Below, piece after piece: positions 49,913 through 58,687 of a stretch of DNA of 64,000 nucleotides. Source of the DNA: Flavobacteriaceae bacterium PS02337 (GTDB taxonomy: Bacteria > Bacteroidota > Bacteroidia > Flavobacteriales > Flavobacteriaceae); assembly GCA_029959285.1 (NCBI GenBank), contig JASCOE010000013.1:62001-126000 (forward strand), in the 5' to 3' direction. The notes beneath the pieces were generated by a model. It was given only the letters and a program-made list of their open reading frames with translations. It was not told the DNA's origin and ran no database searches. Position numbers and translations under genes: made by a program. Every line of letters starts with the position of its first letter. Position 1 is the first letter of the stretch.

Positions 49913-50974
49913 TTATTTAAAATGAAGTCGAAGCACTTTATTATATCCAGCAGCAATCGCAGTATTTCTATTAATAAAACGAATTGTAAAAAGTTTTGAA
50001 TCTGTAGAAAGTTGCATCCAGTTTTCTCCTCCGTTTTGAGAATATTGAATTCCTTCAGAACCCACACAGATGATTTCTTTACCATTTCCTCCAGGAACAT
50101 ATTGTATGCAAGATGCGTAACCAAAGCCCATATTTTGGCCAATTAACTGCCAAGTCAATCCACCATTGGTTGTAAACGCTTTATTATCGGATTTTTTATT
50201 TGTATAACTATAATCGCCTCCAGCAATAAAACCATGTTTAGAATCATAAAAATCAGCTGTAAAAATTCCAGTCATTTCTTTTCCCTGAACAATTGGAGTT
50301 TCAATAACTTTCCAAGTTTTTGCTTTATCTGGAGAATAAAAAACACGTGCTTTTTTTCCGCCCGAAACTAGCCAAGTATCATTTCCTTTTATAACAATAT
50401 TCGTATTACTAGCCGCAAAAGCAGCTTCGCCAGTAGCATTTGTAGGTAATTTATCTGAAAGTAATTTTGTCCAAGTTTCACCTCCATCGCGGGTAACAAT
50501 TATAGAAAATGTATCTTCAGTTGGATCTCCAATTGCGATTCCTTCTTTGTCGTTCCAAAATTGCATACTATCGTAAAAAACTTTTGGATTGATTTCTTTG
50601 TATACTAATTTTACTTTTTGTGTTTTTTTAGAAACAGAATATAATAAAGCTGGATTTCCTACACTAAGAAGAAATATATCTTTTGAAGTTTGAGCAATAC
50701 TTCTAAACTCTAAGTTAAGAGTATCACGGTAGATATGGTCTTCAAATTTTTCGTTTTTATCCAAATCATAGTAACCAAAGCGAGAATTATCTGCGCCATA
50801 CCAAACCTTATTTTTATCGATTACAATTGCCCTAATACTTATTTTATCCTTAAATAAGGTGTCAATCTGCATGGATGTAAAACCACCTGCGAACTCTGCA
50901 TTAGTAACAAAAGACGTGGTTTTAAAAGACATAAATAAAACAAATATGCAAAAAAACAGTATTACTTTTTTCAT
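49913..50974 (-). CDS. Exported BNR/YCF48-like beta-propeller protein
   Basis: 353 residues with a signal sequence (hydrophobic 4-16). Repeated Asp-box-like units: TRDGGETWTKL, SPDKAKTWKVIE, TTNGGLTWQLIG and SQNGGENWMQLS, each before a GFIAGG/GNGKEIICVGS-type strand, as in BNR repeats and in the HCF136/YCF48-like propellers often labelled oxidoreductase or photosystem assembly proteins. Here it is probably an envelope protein of unknown ligand; no enzymatic residue is apparent. Monocistronic. Confidence 0.78.
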   Translation of the reverse strand: MKKVILFFCIFVLFMSFKTTSFVTNAEFAGGFTSMQIDTLFKDKISIRAIVIDKNKVWYGADNSRFGYYDLDKNEKFEDHIYRDTLNLEFRSIAQTSKDIFLLSVGNPALLYSVSKKTQKVKLVYKEINPKVFYDSMQFWNDKEGIAIGDPTEDTFSIIVTRDGGETWTKLLSDKLPTNATGEAAFAASNTNIVIKGNDTWLVSGGKKARVFYSPDKAKTWKVIETPIVQGKEMTGIFTADFYDSKHGFIAGGDYSYTNKKSDNKAFTTNGGLTWQLIGQNMGFGYASCIQYVPGGNGKEIICVGSEGIQYSQNGGENWMQLSTDSKLFTIRFINRNTAIAAGYNKVLRLHFK

Positions 50975-51209
50975 ATGGATAAAATTAGGGTGTTGCTAAA
51001 ATACGATTATTTATAAAATTTCAAATAAGTTTATTTCTTTTTAAAAAATAAAATTCAGTTTGTTTTTTATTATCGTTTAAAACGAAAGGACAACGAACAA
51101 AATACAACACACTGATTAACTTGTACTTAAAACCAGAAGAGTAGTAAAATAAATTTATGGCACAGTAATTGGTTATCTACTATCACAAATAATTTAATAT
51201 AATTTAGCC

Positions 51210-52511
51210 ATGAAAACGAAATTACTTCTTATAGCGATAATAGCCTTAGTTTTTGGTTCTTGTGCAGCACAAAGTCAAACTACAGTATACGCAAAAAATT
51301 CAGATATAAGCGACAACTTAGATTTAAGAGCCGTTGCTTCTATCTTTGGAGAATCTGCCAACCTTCAAGATTTTGAAAGACGATTGAATGATCCAAAATA
51401 TCAAATCTCAAACCTTGACCTAAATGGCGATGACGAAGTAGATTATCTTCGTGTAATTGAAAGTGTTGAAAACAGAACTCACGTTGTAATTATTCAAGCC
51501 GTTTTAGATCGTGATGTTTATCAAGACATTGCAACAATTGACGTTGAAAGAGATAATTATAATAAAGTAAGTGTTCAAGTTGTAGGGAATACTTATTTAT
51601 ATGGTGCAAACTATATCTATGAGCCAGTTTACAGCGTTGCTCCAGTAATTTACACTTCATTTTGGGTAAACAATTACAGACCATATTACTCAACTTTTTA
51701 TTGGGGTTATTACCCAACATATTACACAGCTTGGGCGCCATATCCGGTTTACAGATATAGAAACAATATCAATGTTTGCATCAATCTGAATAATCATTAT
51801 AACTACGTAAATACTAGACGAAGCTACAGAGCTCCTGCAATCTACGAAACTAGACGTTCTTATGGTTACGAAAGAATGCGTCCAAACTATAGCTTTGCAG
51901 AAAGACATGCTAATACTTCTAATAGATATGAATTAGACCAAAGACGTGTTGCTAGCAGAGAATCTAACAGAAATGCTTATAGTTCAAATAGAAATAATAC
52001 TTCTAGACCAGTTTCATCTGATAACAGAACATCAAATAGAACTTATGCTGAAAACAGAAATTCAACAAATAGAACTTCTGCAGACAGAAACTATTCTAAT
52101 AATGATAGAACATATTCTACAAATAGAACAGAAAACAGAAATTCTGATAGAACTGTAAATCGTGATAATTCAGCTAGGGTAAATAATACGCCACGAGTTG
52201 AAAGAACTGAAAACACTTCTAGAGCAGAATCAAGAAATAACAATTCTGTAAGCACTCCGAGAGTAAATACAAATCGTGAAATGTCTACTCAAAGATCTGA
52301 AAACTCTAGAGGAAATTATGAAAACAGATCTTCTGGCAGCTCAAATAGAGAATATTCTGCAAGACCACAACAAAGTCAGCAGCCTCAACAACGTTCTGAA
52401 GCTCCTAGAGCAAGCCAAGAAACTTCTAGAGTTAGTCAAGAATCTAGAGGCGGACAATCTCAAAGAGAAAGCGGTTCAAGCTCTAGAGGCGGCGGCGGAA
52501 GAAGAGGTTAA
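51210..52511 (+). CDS. Lipoprotein with an Asn/Ser/Arg-rich low-complexity tail
   Basis: 433 residues. A lipobox LVFGSC (Cys 18) is followed by a globular part to about 140 (an EF-like DLNGDDEVDYLRV segment and HVVIIQAVLDRDVYQDIATID), a Tyr/Pro-rich stretch (about 150-190, YRPYYSTFYWGYYPTYY), and 220 residues made almost only of Asn, Ser, Arg, Thr and Glu (SSNRNNTSRP, NRTSADRNYS). The tail ends Gly/Arg-rich, SRGGGGRRG. Such tails are disordered and may bind polyanions or the cell surface. Function unknown. Confidence 0.7.
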   Translation: MKTKLLLIAIIALVFGSCAAQSQTTVYAKNSDISDNLDLRAVASIFGESANLQDFERRLNDPKYQISNLDLNGDDEVDYLRVIESVENRTHVVIIQAVLDRDVYQDIATIDVERDNYNKVSVQVVGNTYLYGANYIYEPVYSVAPVIYTSFWVNNYRPYYSTFYWGYYPTYYTAWAPYPVYRYRNNINVCINLNNHYNYVNTRRSYRAPAIYETRRSYGYERMRPNYSFAERHANTSNRYELDQRRVASRESNRNAYSSNRNNTSRPVSSDNRTSNRTYAENRNSTNRTSADRNYSNNDRTYSTNRTENRNSDRTVNRDNSARVNNTPRVERTENTSRAESRNNNSVSTPRVNTNREMSTQRSENSRGNYENRSSGSSNREYSARPQQSQQPQQRSEAPRASQETSRVSQESRGGQSQRESGSSSRGGGGRRG

Positions 52512-52533
52512 TTTCAATAAAAAATAGAATTAC

Positions 52534-52568
52534 AAAAAAGCACAATTTTACGATTGTGCTTTTTTTTA
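52534..52568 (+). terminator. Terminator of the low-complexity lipoprotein gene
   Basis: AAAAAAGCACAAT / ATTGTGCTTTTTT stem with a TTTACG-type loop. Confidence 0.83.
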
Positions 52569-52608
52569 TCTTTTTACTTTTAATAGCTGCTAATTTGTTT
52601 TAAAACAG

Positions 52609-52616
52609 TAAATTTG
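52609..52616 (+). promoter_or_regulatory. -7 box of kup
   Basis: TAAATTTG matches TAnnTTTG and ends 25 bases before the ATG at 52641. It overlaps an upstream TTG at 52614, which therefore cannot be the start codon. Confidence 0.65.
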
Positions 52617-52640
52617 CAACCGTCTTTTATAAAAATATAC

Positions 52641-54620
52641 ATGAGCGCATCGCATAAAAACTTACATAGTAAGTTGTCTATTGGGGGTTTATTGATTACT
52701 TTAGGGATTATTTATGGAGATATTGGAACATCTCCTTTGTATGTAATGAAAGCCATTTTGGGCGATCACACCATTAATGCCGACATTGTTTTAGGAGGTA
52801 TTTCTTGTGTATTCTGGACATTAACATTACAAACTACAATAAAATATGTACTTATTACTTTAAGTGCAGACAACCACGGAGAAGGAGGTATTTTTGCACT
52901 TTATGCATTAGTCAAGAAAACTAAGATACAATGGCTTATTGTTCCCGCCATAATTGGAGGAAGTGCTTTACTCGCTGACGGAATTATCACACCTCCTATT
53001 TCTATTTCATCTGCAGTAGAAGGAATTCGGGCATTTTATCCAACAATGCAAACGCAAACTATTGTTTACATTGTAATTAGTATTTTATTTGTTTTATTTA
53101 CAATTCAGCAATTCGGAACTAAATTGGTTGGTAAATTCTTTGCACCAATGATGTTAATCTGGTTCGCCATGCTTGGAACTTTAGGTGCCATTCAAGTACT
53201 TAATTATCCAGAAGTTATCAAGGCAATTAATCCGTATTACGCTTATCATTTATTGTCAATTCACCCTGATGGTTTCTTTGTTCTTGGTTTTGTATTTTTA
53301 TGTACAACTGGAGCAGAAGCTTTATATTCTGACATGGGACACTGTGGTAGAAAAAACATCAGAATTAGCTGGATGTTCGTAAAAGCTACTTTAGTTTTAA
53401 ACTATTTTGGACAAGCAGCTTATTTAATTCACCATGAAGGAAGCACGTTACAACAATTAGGAGGAGAAAATGGAAACCCATTTTACTTAATTATGCCACA
53501 TTGGTTTTTACCATTCGGAATTGTAGTGGCAACTTTAGCAGCTGTTATTGCTTCTCAAGCCCTTATAAGCGGTTCATTTACGCTTATAAATGAAGCAATG
53601 CGCTTAAACTTCTGGCCAAAAGTTAAAATTAAATATCCAACAGAAGTGAAAGGACAATTATATATTCCGTCAATTAACTGGTTATTGTTTTTTGGTTGTG
53701 TTGGAATCGTTTTACACTTTGAAAAATCAGGAAACATGGAGCACGCTTATGGTCTTGCCATTATTTTATGCATGATCATGACGACCATTTTATTGAATTA
53801 TTATTTGATTATGAAGCGTGTAAAACTGTACTTTATGGTACCGCTTATCACTATTTATTTATTAATTGAGTTTAGTTTCCTTTTTGCGAACATTACTAAG
53901 TTTGCTGAAGGTGGTTACGTTACATTAATTATAGCAAGTATGCTGATTTCTGTAATGACGATTTGGTATTTAGCTAAGAAAATCAACAAAAGTTACACGA
54001 AAATTGTCAAAATTGATGATTACAAACAAGTTTTAGTAGAATTGAGTCAAGATCTATCTATTCCGAAATATGCGACGCATTTAGTTTATATGACAAATGC
54101 CAATCGCGTAGATGAATTAGAGGAAAAAATTATTTATTCTATTTTGCAAAAACGTCCAAAAAGAGCAGATATTTATTGGTTTGTTCACGTTAATATATTA
54201 ACTGAACCTTATAAAACACAATATAAAGTAACAGAAATAGCTAAAGATGATATTTATAGAATTGATTTCAATTTAGGTTTTAGAGAGCCTACAAAAATCA
54301 ATTTGATGTTTAGAGAAGTTATCAAAGACATGGTAAAACGTGGCGAAGTAGATATTACCAGCCGTTACGAATCTTTAAACAAAAACAATATTATTGGTGA
54401 CTTTAAATTTGTTTTATCTGAGAAATTCTTATCGAATGACAATGATTTAAGATGGCATGAAAACATTATCATGAATTCTTATTTCTTTATCAAAAAACTG
54501 AGTTTGTCTGAAGAAAGAGCTTTCGGTCTAGACAGCAGCTCTGTTAAAGTAGAGAAATTTCCAATGGTGCTTCATGCTCCAGAAAATATTGGATTAACGC
54601 GTATTGTTTCAAAAGAATAA
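52641..54620 (+). CDS. kup: KUP-family potassium uptake protein
   Basis: 659 residues from ATG 52641 (MSASHKNLHS). About 12 membrane helices form the first 455 residues, with the KUP motifs GIIYGDIGTSPLYVMKAI and NHGEGGIFALYAL near the N-terminus and GADGIITP-like LLADGIITPPISIS. The C-terminal about 200 residues are cytosolic. It takes up K+ with H+ at the inner membrane. Its promoter is too short for a c-di-AMP riboswitch. Monocistronic with its own hairpin. Confidence 0.93.
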   Translation: MSASHKNLHSKLSIGGLLITLGIIYGDIGTSPLYVMKAILGDHTINADIVLGGISCVFWTLTLQTTIKYVLITLSADNHGEGGIFALYALVKKTKIQWLIVPAIIGGSALLADGIITPPISISSAVEGIRAFYPTMQTQTIVYIVISILFVLFTIQQFGTKLVGKFFAPMMLIWFAMLGTLGAIQVLNYPEVIKAINPYYAYHLLSIHPDGFFVLGFVFLCTTGAEALYSDMGHCGRKNIRISWMFVKATLVLNYFGQAAYLIHHEGSTLQQLGGENGNPFYLIMPHWFLPFGIVVATLAAVIASQALISGSFTLINEAMRLNFWPKVKIKYPTEVKGQLYIPSINWLLFFGCVGIVLHFEKSGNMEHAYGLAIILCMIMTTILLNYYLIMKRVKLYFMVPLITIYLLIEFSFLFANITKFAEGGYVTLIIASMLISVMTIWYLAKKINKSYTKIVKIDDYKQVLVELSQDLSIPKYATHLVYMTNANRVDELEEKIIYSILQKRPKRADIYWFVHVNILTEPYKTQYKVTEIAKDDIYRIDFNLGFREPTKINLMFREVIKDMVKRGEVDITSRYESLNKNNIIGDFKFVLSEKFLSNDNDLRWHENIIMNSYFFIKKLSLSEERAFGLDSSSVKVEKFPMVLHAPENIGLTRIVSKE

Positions 54621-54640
54621 AAAAGCTTAACAATAATTTC

Positions 54641-54670
54641 AAAAAACACTCTAAATTAGAGTGTTTTTTC
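54641..54670 (+). terminator. Terminator of kup
   Basis: AAAAAACACTCTAA / TTAGAGTGTTTTTT, a near-perfect palindrome 21 bases after the stop. Confidence 0.83.
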
Positions 54671-54731
54671 TTTTAGTGAAAGTCTAAAATAAGATTCAGC
54701 ATTAAAAATTTAACTTTCAATCAATTAATAG

Positions 54732-54739
54732 TACCTTTG
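54732..54739 (+). promoter_or_regulatory. -7 box of the RsmB-like methyltransferase gene
   Basis: TACCTTTG matches TAnnTTTG, 17 bases before the ATG. Confidence 0.6.
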
Positions 54740-54756
54740 CAACTCAAATAATAGAA

Positions 54757-55971
54757 ATGAGATTACACAGAAATTTAGTTTATACTACCATCGACTCTTT
54801 GAACGCCATTTTCAATGAAGGAGAATATGCCGATAAAGTGGTAGCTAGAGCATTAAAAAAAGACAAACGTTGGGGAAGTTCTGACAGGAAATTTGTTGCT
54901 GAAACGATATACGAAATTGTTCGCTGGAAACGATTGTACGCTGAAATTGCCGAAGTAAAAGAACCTTATGATAGAGATAACCTTTGGAGAATGTTTGCTG
55001 TTTGGGCAGTTCTGCGCGGTTACCCAATTCCTGATTGGAGACAATTGGAAGGAACACCAGAAAGAAAAATTAAAGGCCGTTTTGATGAATTATCTAAAAA
55101 CAGAGCTTTAAAAGAATCTATTCCTGATTGGATGGATGAGTTGGGAGTAAAAGAATTAGGCGAAAAAGTTTGGTCGAAAGAAATTGCAGCTCAAAATCAG
55201 CCTGCGAAAGTTATTCTTAGAACAAATACTTTAAAAGGAACTAAAGAAAGCCTTAGAAATACTTTGATGGATTTAAATATTGAAACAGAATATTTAAAAG
55301 ATCAGCCTGAAGCTCTAGTTTTAAAAGAAAGAGCAAATGTGTTTTTGACAGACGCTTTTAAACAAGGACTTTTTGAAGTTCAGGATGCTAACTCGCAATT
55401 AGTTGGAGCATTTTTGGATGTAAAACCAGGAATGCGCGTTGTAGATACTTGCGCTGGAGCGGGAGGAAAAACATTGCACATGGCTTCTTTAATGGAAAAT
55501 AAAGGACAGTTGATTGCAATGGATTTGTACGAAAGCAAATTGAAACAATTGAAATTAAGAGCGAAAAGAAATGGCGCTTTTAATATTGAATATCGCATTA
55601 TTGACAGCACAAAAGTGATCAAAAAATTGCACGAAAAAGCAGATCGTGTTTTAATTGACGCACCTTGTAGCGGATTAGGAGTTTTAAAAAGAAATCCAGA
55701 TTCTAAATGGAAATTACAACCTGAATTTATCGATAATATTCGTAAAGTTCAGAGTGAAGTTTTAGAAAGTTATTCTAAAATTGTAAAACCAGGCGGAAAA
55801 TTAGTTTATGCAACTTGTTCTGTATTACCATCAGAAAATCAAGAGCAAGTGGAGAAATTCTTAAAAACAGAAATCGGAAAGCAATTTACTTTTGTTGAAG
55901 ATCGTAAAATGCTAGCATCAGAATCTGGTTTTGACGGGTTTTACATGGCACTTTTAGAAAGAAAAGTTTAA
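54757..55971 (+). CDS. RsmB/NOP-family RNA cytosine-5 methyltransferase
   Basis: 404 residues. An N-terminal NusB-like helical part (to about 145) precedes the methyltransferase core: SAM loop VVDTCAGAGGKTLHMA (about 227-242), DAPCSGLGVLKRNPDSKW with the releasing Cys, and YATCSVLPSENQEQV with the nucleophile Cys. The two-Cys mechanism is that of RNA m5C methyltransferases; RsmB (16S C967) is the most likely assignment but RsmF-like targets are possible. Monocistronic. Confidence 0.9.
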   Translation: MRLHRNLVYTTIDSLNAIFNEGEYADKVVARALKKDKRWGSSDRKFVAETIYEIVRWKRLYAEIAEVKEPYDRDNLWRMFAVWAVLRGYPIPDWRQLEGTPERKIKGRFDELSKNRALKESIPDWMDELGVKELGEKVWSKEIAAQNQPAKVILRTNTLKGTKESLRNTLMDLNIETEYLKDQPEALVLKERANVFLTDAFKQGLFEVQDANSQLVGAFLDVKPGMRVVDTCAGAGGKTLHMASLMENKGQLIAMDLYESKLKQLKLRAKRNGAFNIEYRIIDSTKVIKKLHEKADRVLIDAPCSGLGVLKRNPDSKWKLQPEFIDNIRKVQSEVLESYSKIVKPGGKLVYATCSVLPSENQEQVEKFLKTEIGKQFTFVEDRKMLASESGFDGFYMALLERKV

Positions 55972-55992
55972 AAGAGAAAATTTTCAATATTT

Positions 55993-56032
55993 AAATTCCA
56001 AATTCCAATCTTAAACCTGGAATTTGGAATTT
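55993..56032 (+). terminator. Hairpin after the RsmB-like gene
   Basis: AAATTCCAAATTCCA / TGGAATTTGGAATTT, a 15-base stem with a 10-base loop and T-run. A further palindrome (GTCAAAGTTTAAAACTTTGAC split by its centre, 56066-56086) and AAAGTTTGGAATTTGGATTT follow before menE. Confidence 0.75.
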
Positions 56033-56130
56033 TTTATTTATATGTTTTCTAATAGCCAACTTCGTCAAAGTTTAAAACTTTGACAAAGTTCTAAACTCAA
56101 AGTTTGGAATTTGGATTTTTTTATTGGAAT

Positions 56131-57174
56131 TTAAACTTGTAAAGTAGGTTTACGAAGTAATTTACCGTTTTCGTTTTCTTTAAATTTTGTAACGAAAACT
56201 ATTTCTTTTGGTTTTTCATATTTCCCTAAAACATCAAAGAAATCAGCTGGAAATTCTTGTTTTTCTCCTTCAATAACCAAAACTAATTTTTCTCCTAAAG
56301 TTGTATCTGGAAGTCCCGTTACAAAAAATCTATTCGGTATTTTTCCAATTAATTTTGCTTCGATTTGTTCAGGAATCAGCTTCACTCCTCCACTATTAAT
56401 AACGTTATCAATTCTTCCTAAAAAAATAAATTGCTGTTCGTTTATTAATTCAACTAAATCATTTGTAACAATTGGTTCATCTGAGATTGTAGCAACATTA
56501 ATAACCAAACATTGACGATCGTCTTGAGAAATTTTAACGTTTGGAAGAATTGAAAAAACAGAATCTCCCAATCGTTTTGCCGCAACATGCGTTATGGTTT
56601 CAGTCATTCCGTATGTTTCGTAAATCTCTGTTTTAAGAGGCAAAAGTTTTTCTTCTAATGCAGCATCTAATTTTGCACCGCCAATAATCAACTTACGAAC
56701 TTTAGAAAGTCCATCAATCGAATTTTGAACCTGCAGCGGCACCATCGCAACAAAATCGTATGTGGTTGTATTTAAATCCAGCGGATGAAGACTTGGAGAT
56801 ACAACATCCAATTCTAAACCTAAAATCAAACTGCGAACCAACATCATTTTTCCGGCGATAAATTGAGTTGGCAAACATAATAAAGCTTTGTCTCCGGGCT
56901 TTAAATCAAAGAAATCTCCCGTTGCTAAAGCCGACTGAATCATCGCTTGTTTTTCTAATCTAACTAATTTTGGAAGTCCTGTTGTTCCAGAAGTCGTCAT
57001 TTCGATATAATCTTTTTTATCAAACCAATCTAAAAAAAATTCTCCAATTGATTTTTCGTAAGCATCTCCTTCTTTGATAAAACTATATCCGATGCGACAC
57101 AAATCTGCGGCGTTTAGATGATAGCCATCGAGTTTAAAATAATTATGTACATTTCTATGAGTTAAGTTTGGCAT
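56131..57174 (-). CDS. menE: O-succinylbenzoate--CoA ligase
   Basis: 347 residues, the short adenylate-forming form typical of Bacteroidetes MenE. Motifs: MTTSGTTGLPKLVRLEK (ATP loop), YETYGMTETITHVAAKR, FLGRIDNVINSGGVKLIPEQ and the C-terminal Lys in ENENGKLLRKPTL. It makes OSB-CoA in menaquinone synthesis. It follows a CPBP protease gene by 7 bases on the same strand; no other men genes are in the window. Confidence 0.9.
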   Translation of the reverse strand: MPNLTHRNVHNYFKLDGYHLNAADLCRIGYSFIKEGDAYEKSIGEFFLDWFDKKDYIEMTTSGTTGLPKLVRLEKQAMIQSALATGDFFDLKPGDKALLCLPTQFIAGKMMLVRSLILGLELDVVSPSLHPLDLNTTTYDFVAMVPLQVQNSIDGLSKVRKLIIGGAKLDAALEEKLLPLKTEIYETYGMTETITHVAAKRLGDSVFSILPNVKISQDDRQCLVINVATISDEPIVTNDLVELINEQQFIFLGRIDNVINSGGVKLIPEQIEAKLIGKIPNRFFVTGLPDTTLGEKLVLVIEGEKQEFPADFFDVLGKYEKPKEIVFVTKFKENENGKLLRKPTLQV

Positions 57175-57181
57175 GATACTT

Positions 57182-58135
57182 TTACTTTAAATTTAAAAAT
57201 TCGGTCACTTCATTATCAGGTTCATCAATTTTACCCGTTAGTTTCTCTTTCCAATTTGTCCAACCATATTTTTTACTAAAAATAAAAAGCAAAATCGGGT
57301 AAATAATGACAACTGGAAGAATTACATCAATTCCTGCTGAAGGTTCTGAAAGATCTCTAAATATAGAATTGGTTTGAAAAACAGACCAATCGGAAGTAAC
57401 TAAAAGCGCTCCAACAAGATTATTCGCTGCATGAAAACCAAGCGACAATTCCATTCCTTCATCCATTAATGTAAGAACTCCCAAAAACAAACCTGTTCCT
57501 ATATAATAAATCATTACAATATTTCCCATTTTAGTAACTTCGGGATTAAACCAATGCATTGATCCAAAAATAAGAGAAGTCATTACAAGCGGAAACCATC
57601 TATTACGAGCCAAATTGGCAAATCCTTGCATCAAATAACCTCTAAAAACATATTCTTCTGTGCTTGTTTGTATCGGAATAAAAATACTTCCTACAACAAC
57701 TAATATTAGAAAAGGCACTAAATTAAAATTAAAAGCAAATTTTTCTGGAGCTACAAAATAAACAGTAAAGAAACTCAACAGCGAAAAGAAAGTCCATAAA
57801 AAGAATGAAAACCAGATTCGTTTCCAGTCTGTCTCCGGTCTAGAAGTCGTTATGGATAATAATGTTTGATGGTGAATAAATTTTACAACAAAATAAATTC
57901 CAGCAAAGGCAAATACAAATGAAATCATTACTAAAACTAGCGTTGTATTAGATTCAAACATTTTCATAAAACCATTATCGGTCGTAGGGAAAGCTTGTCC
58001 TTCTTTATAAGTTTTATACAATACTGCTAAAGTAAGTGGAATTTGCCCCACGAAAGAAGCCGCTATAATAAAAACAGATCCTAAAAGGTATTTCCAAAAC
58101 TTATTTTCAGGTTTAATTCCTTGCTCTAAAAACAT
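57182..58135 (-). CDS. CPBP-family intramembrane metalloprotease
   Basis: 317 residues, about 8 membrane helices. The CPBP/Abi motifs are present: TSTEEYVFRGYLMQG (EExxxR), FGSMHWFNP (FxxxH) and LGFHAANNLVGA (HxxxN/B). CPBP proteases cut membrane proteins; relatives process prenylated proteins or serve bacteriocin immunity. It is translated just before menE, probably in one transcript, but a functional tie is not evident. Confidence 0.88.
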   Translation of the reverse strand: MFLEQGIKPENKFWKYLLGSVFIIAASFVGQIPLTLAVLYKTYKEGQAFPTTDNGFMKMFESNTTLVLVMISFVFAFAGIYFVVKFIHHQTLLSITTSRPETDWKRIWFSFFLWTFFSLLSFFTVYFVAPEKFAFNFNLVPFLILVVVGSIFIPIQTSTEEYVFRGYLMQGFANLARNRWFPLVMTSLIFGSMHWFNPEVTKMGNIVMIYYIGTGLFLGVLTLMDEGMELSLGFHAANNLVGALLVTSDWSVFQTNSIFRDLSEPSAGIDVILPVVIIYPILLFIFSKKYGWTNWKEKLTGKIDEPDNEVTEFLNLK

Positions 58136-58251
58136 AAATTTAAAATTTTAAAAAATGAGAATTCAAATTCGGTCAGTTAATCTTACTTTTGGCTTTGCTA
58201 AAATAATTCTTTTTTATCTTTAGAATATTTGAAACCATTAAATATAACAAA

Positions 58252-58596
58252 ATGATACAAATTTATCACAATCCGAGATGCGGAAAATCAAGAAACTGTC
58301 TTGCATTTATAGAACAAACAAATCAAGAATTTGAAATCATACCATATTTGACAGAAACACCAACTGCTGACGAATTAAAAACATTATTGAAACAGCTAAA
58401 TCTTGAACCAATTCAACTTATTAGAATCAAAGAAAAAGTATGGATTGAAAACTATAAAGGCAAAACATTGACTGATGATCAAATCGTTAATGCAATGGTC
58501 GAAAACCCAATTTTAATTGAAAGACCTATCGTAGTAAAAGACGGAAAAGCCGTTATTGGAAGAGACCCAGATCTTGTTGCTTCTTTTTTAGATTGA
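58252..58596 (+). CDS. arsC: ArsC/Spx-family thioredoxin-fold protein
   Basis: 114 residues, glutaredoxin-type arsenate reductase fold. The active-site Cys is in YHNPRCGKSRNCLAF; later motifs are LIRIKEKVW, MVENPILIERPIVV and IGRDPDLV, where the RPIVV segment with its Arg is typical of ArsC. No ars operon is near, so it may act as a general thiol reductase or Spx-like protein. Monocistronic. Confidence 0.85.
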   Translation: MIQIYHNPRCGKSRNCLAFIEQTNQEFEIIPYLTETPTADELKTLLKQLNLEPIQLIRIKEKVWIENYKGKTLTDDQIVNAMVENPILIERPIVVKDGKAVIGRDPDLVASFLD

Positions 58597-58650
58597 TTCT
58601 AAAATACCCTATTAACATTTTTTTGTGATTTCCCTCTTTAAACCAAAAAC

Positions 58651-58658
58651 TACATTTG
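58651..58658 (+). promoter_or_regulatory. -7 box of the second receptor gene
   Basis: TACATTTG matches TAnnTTTG, 29 bases before the ATG at 58688; a TTTG lies 25 bases upstream, slightly far. Confidence 0.55.
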
Positions 58659-58687
58659 CCGTCTAAAGAGAAAAGAAAAACCAGAAA

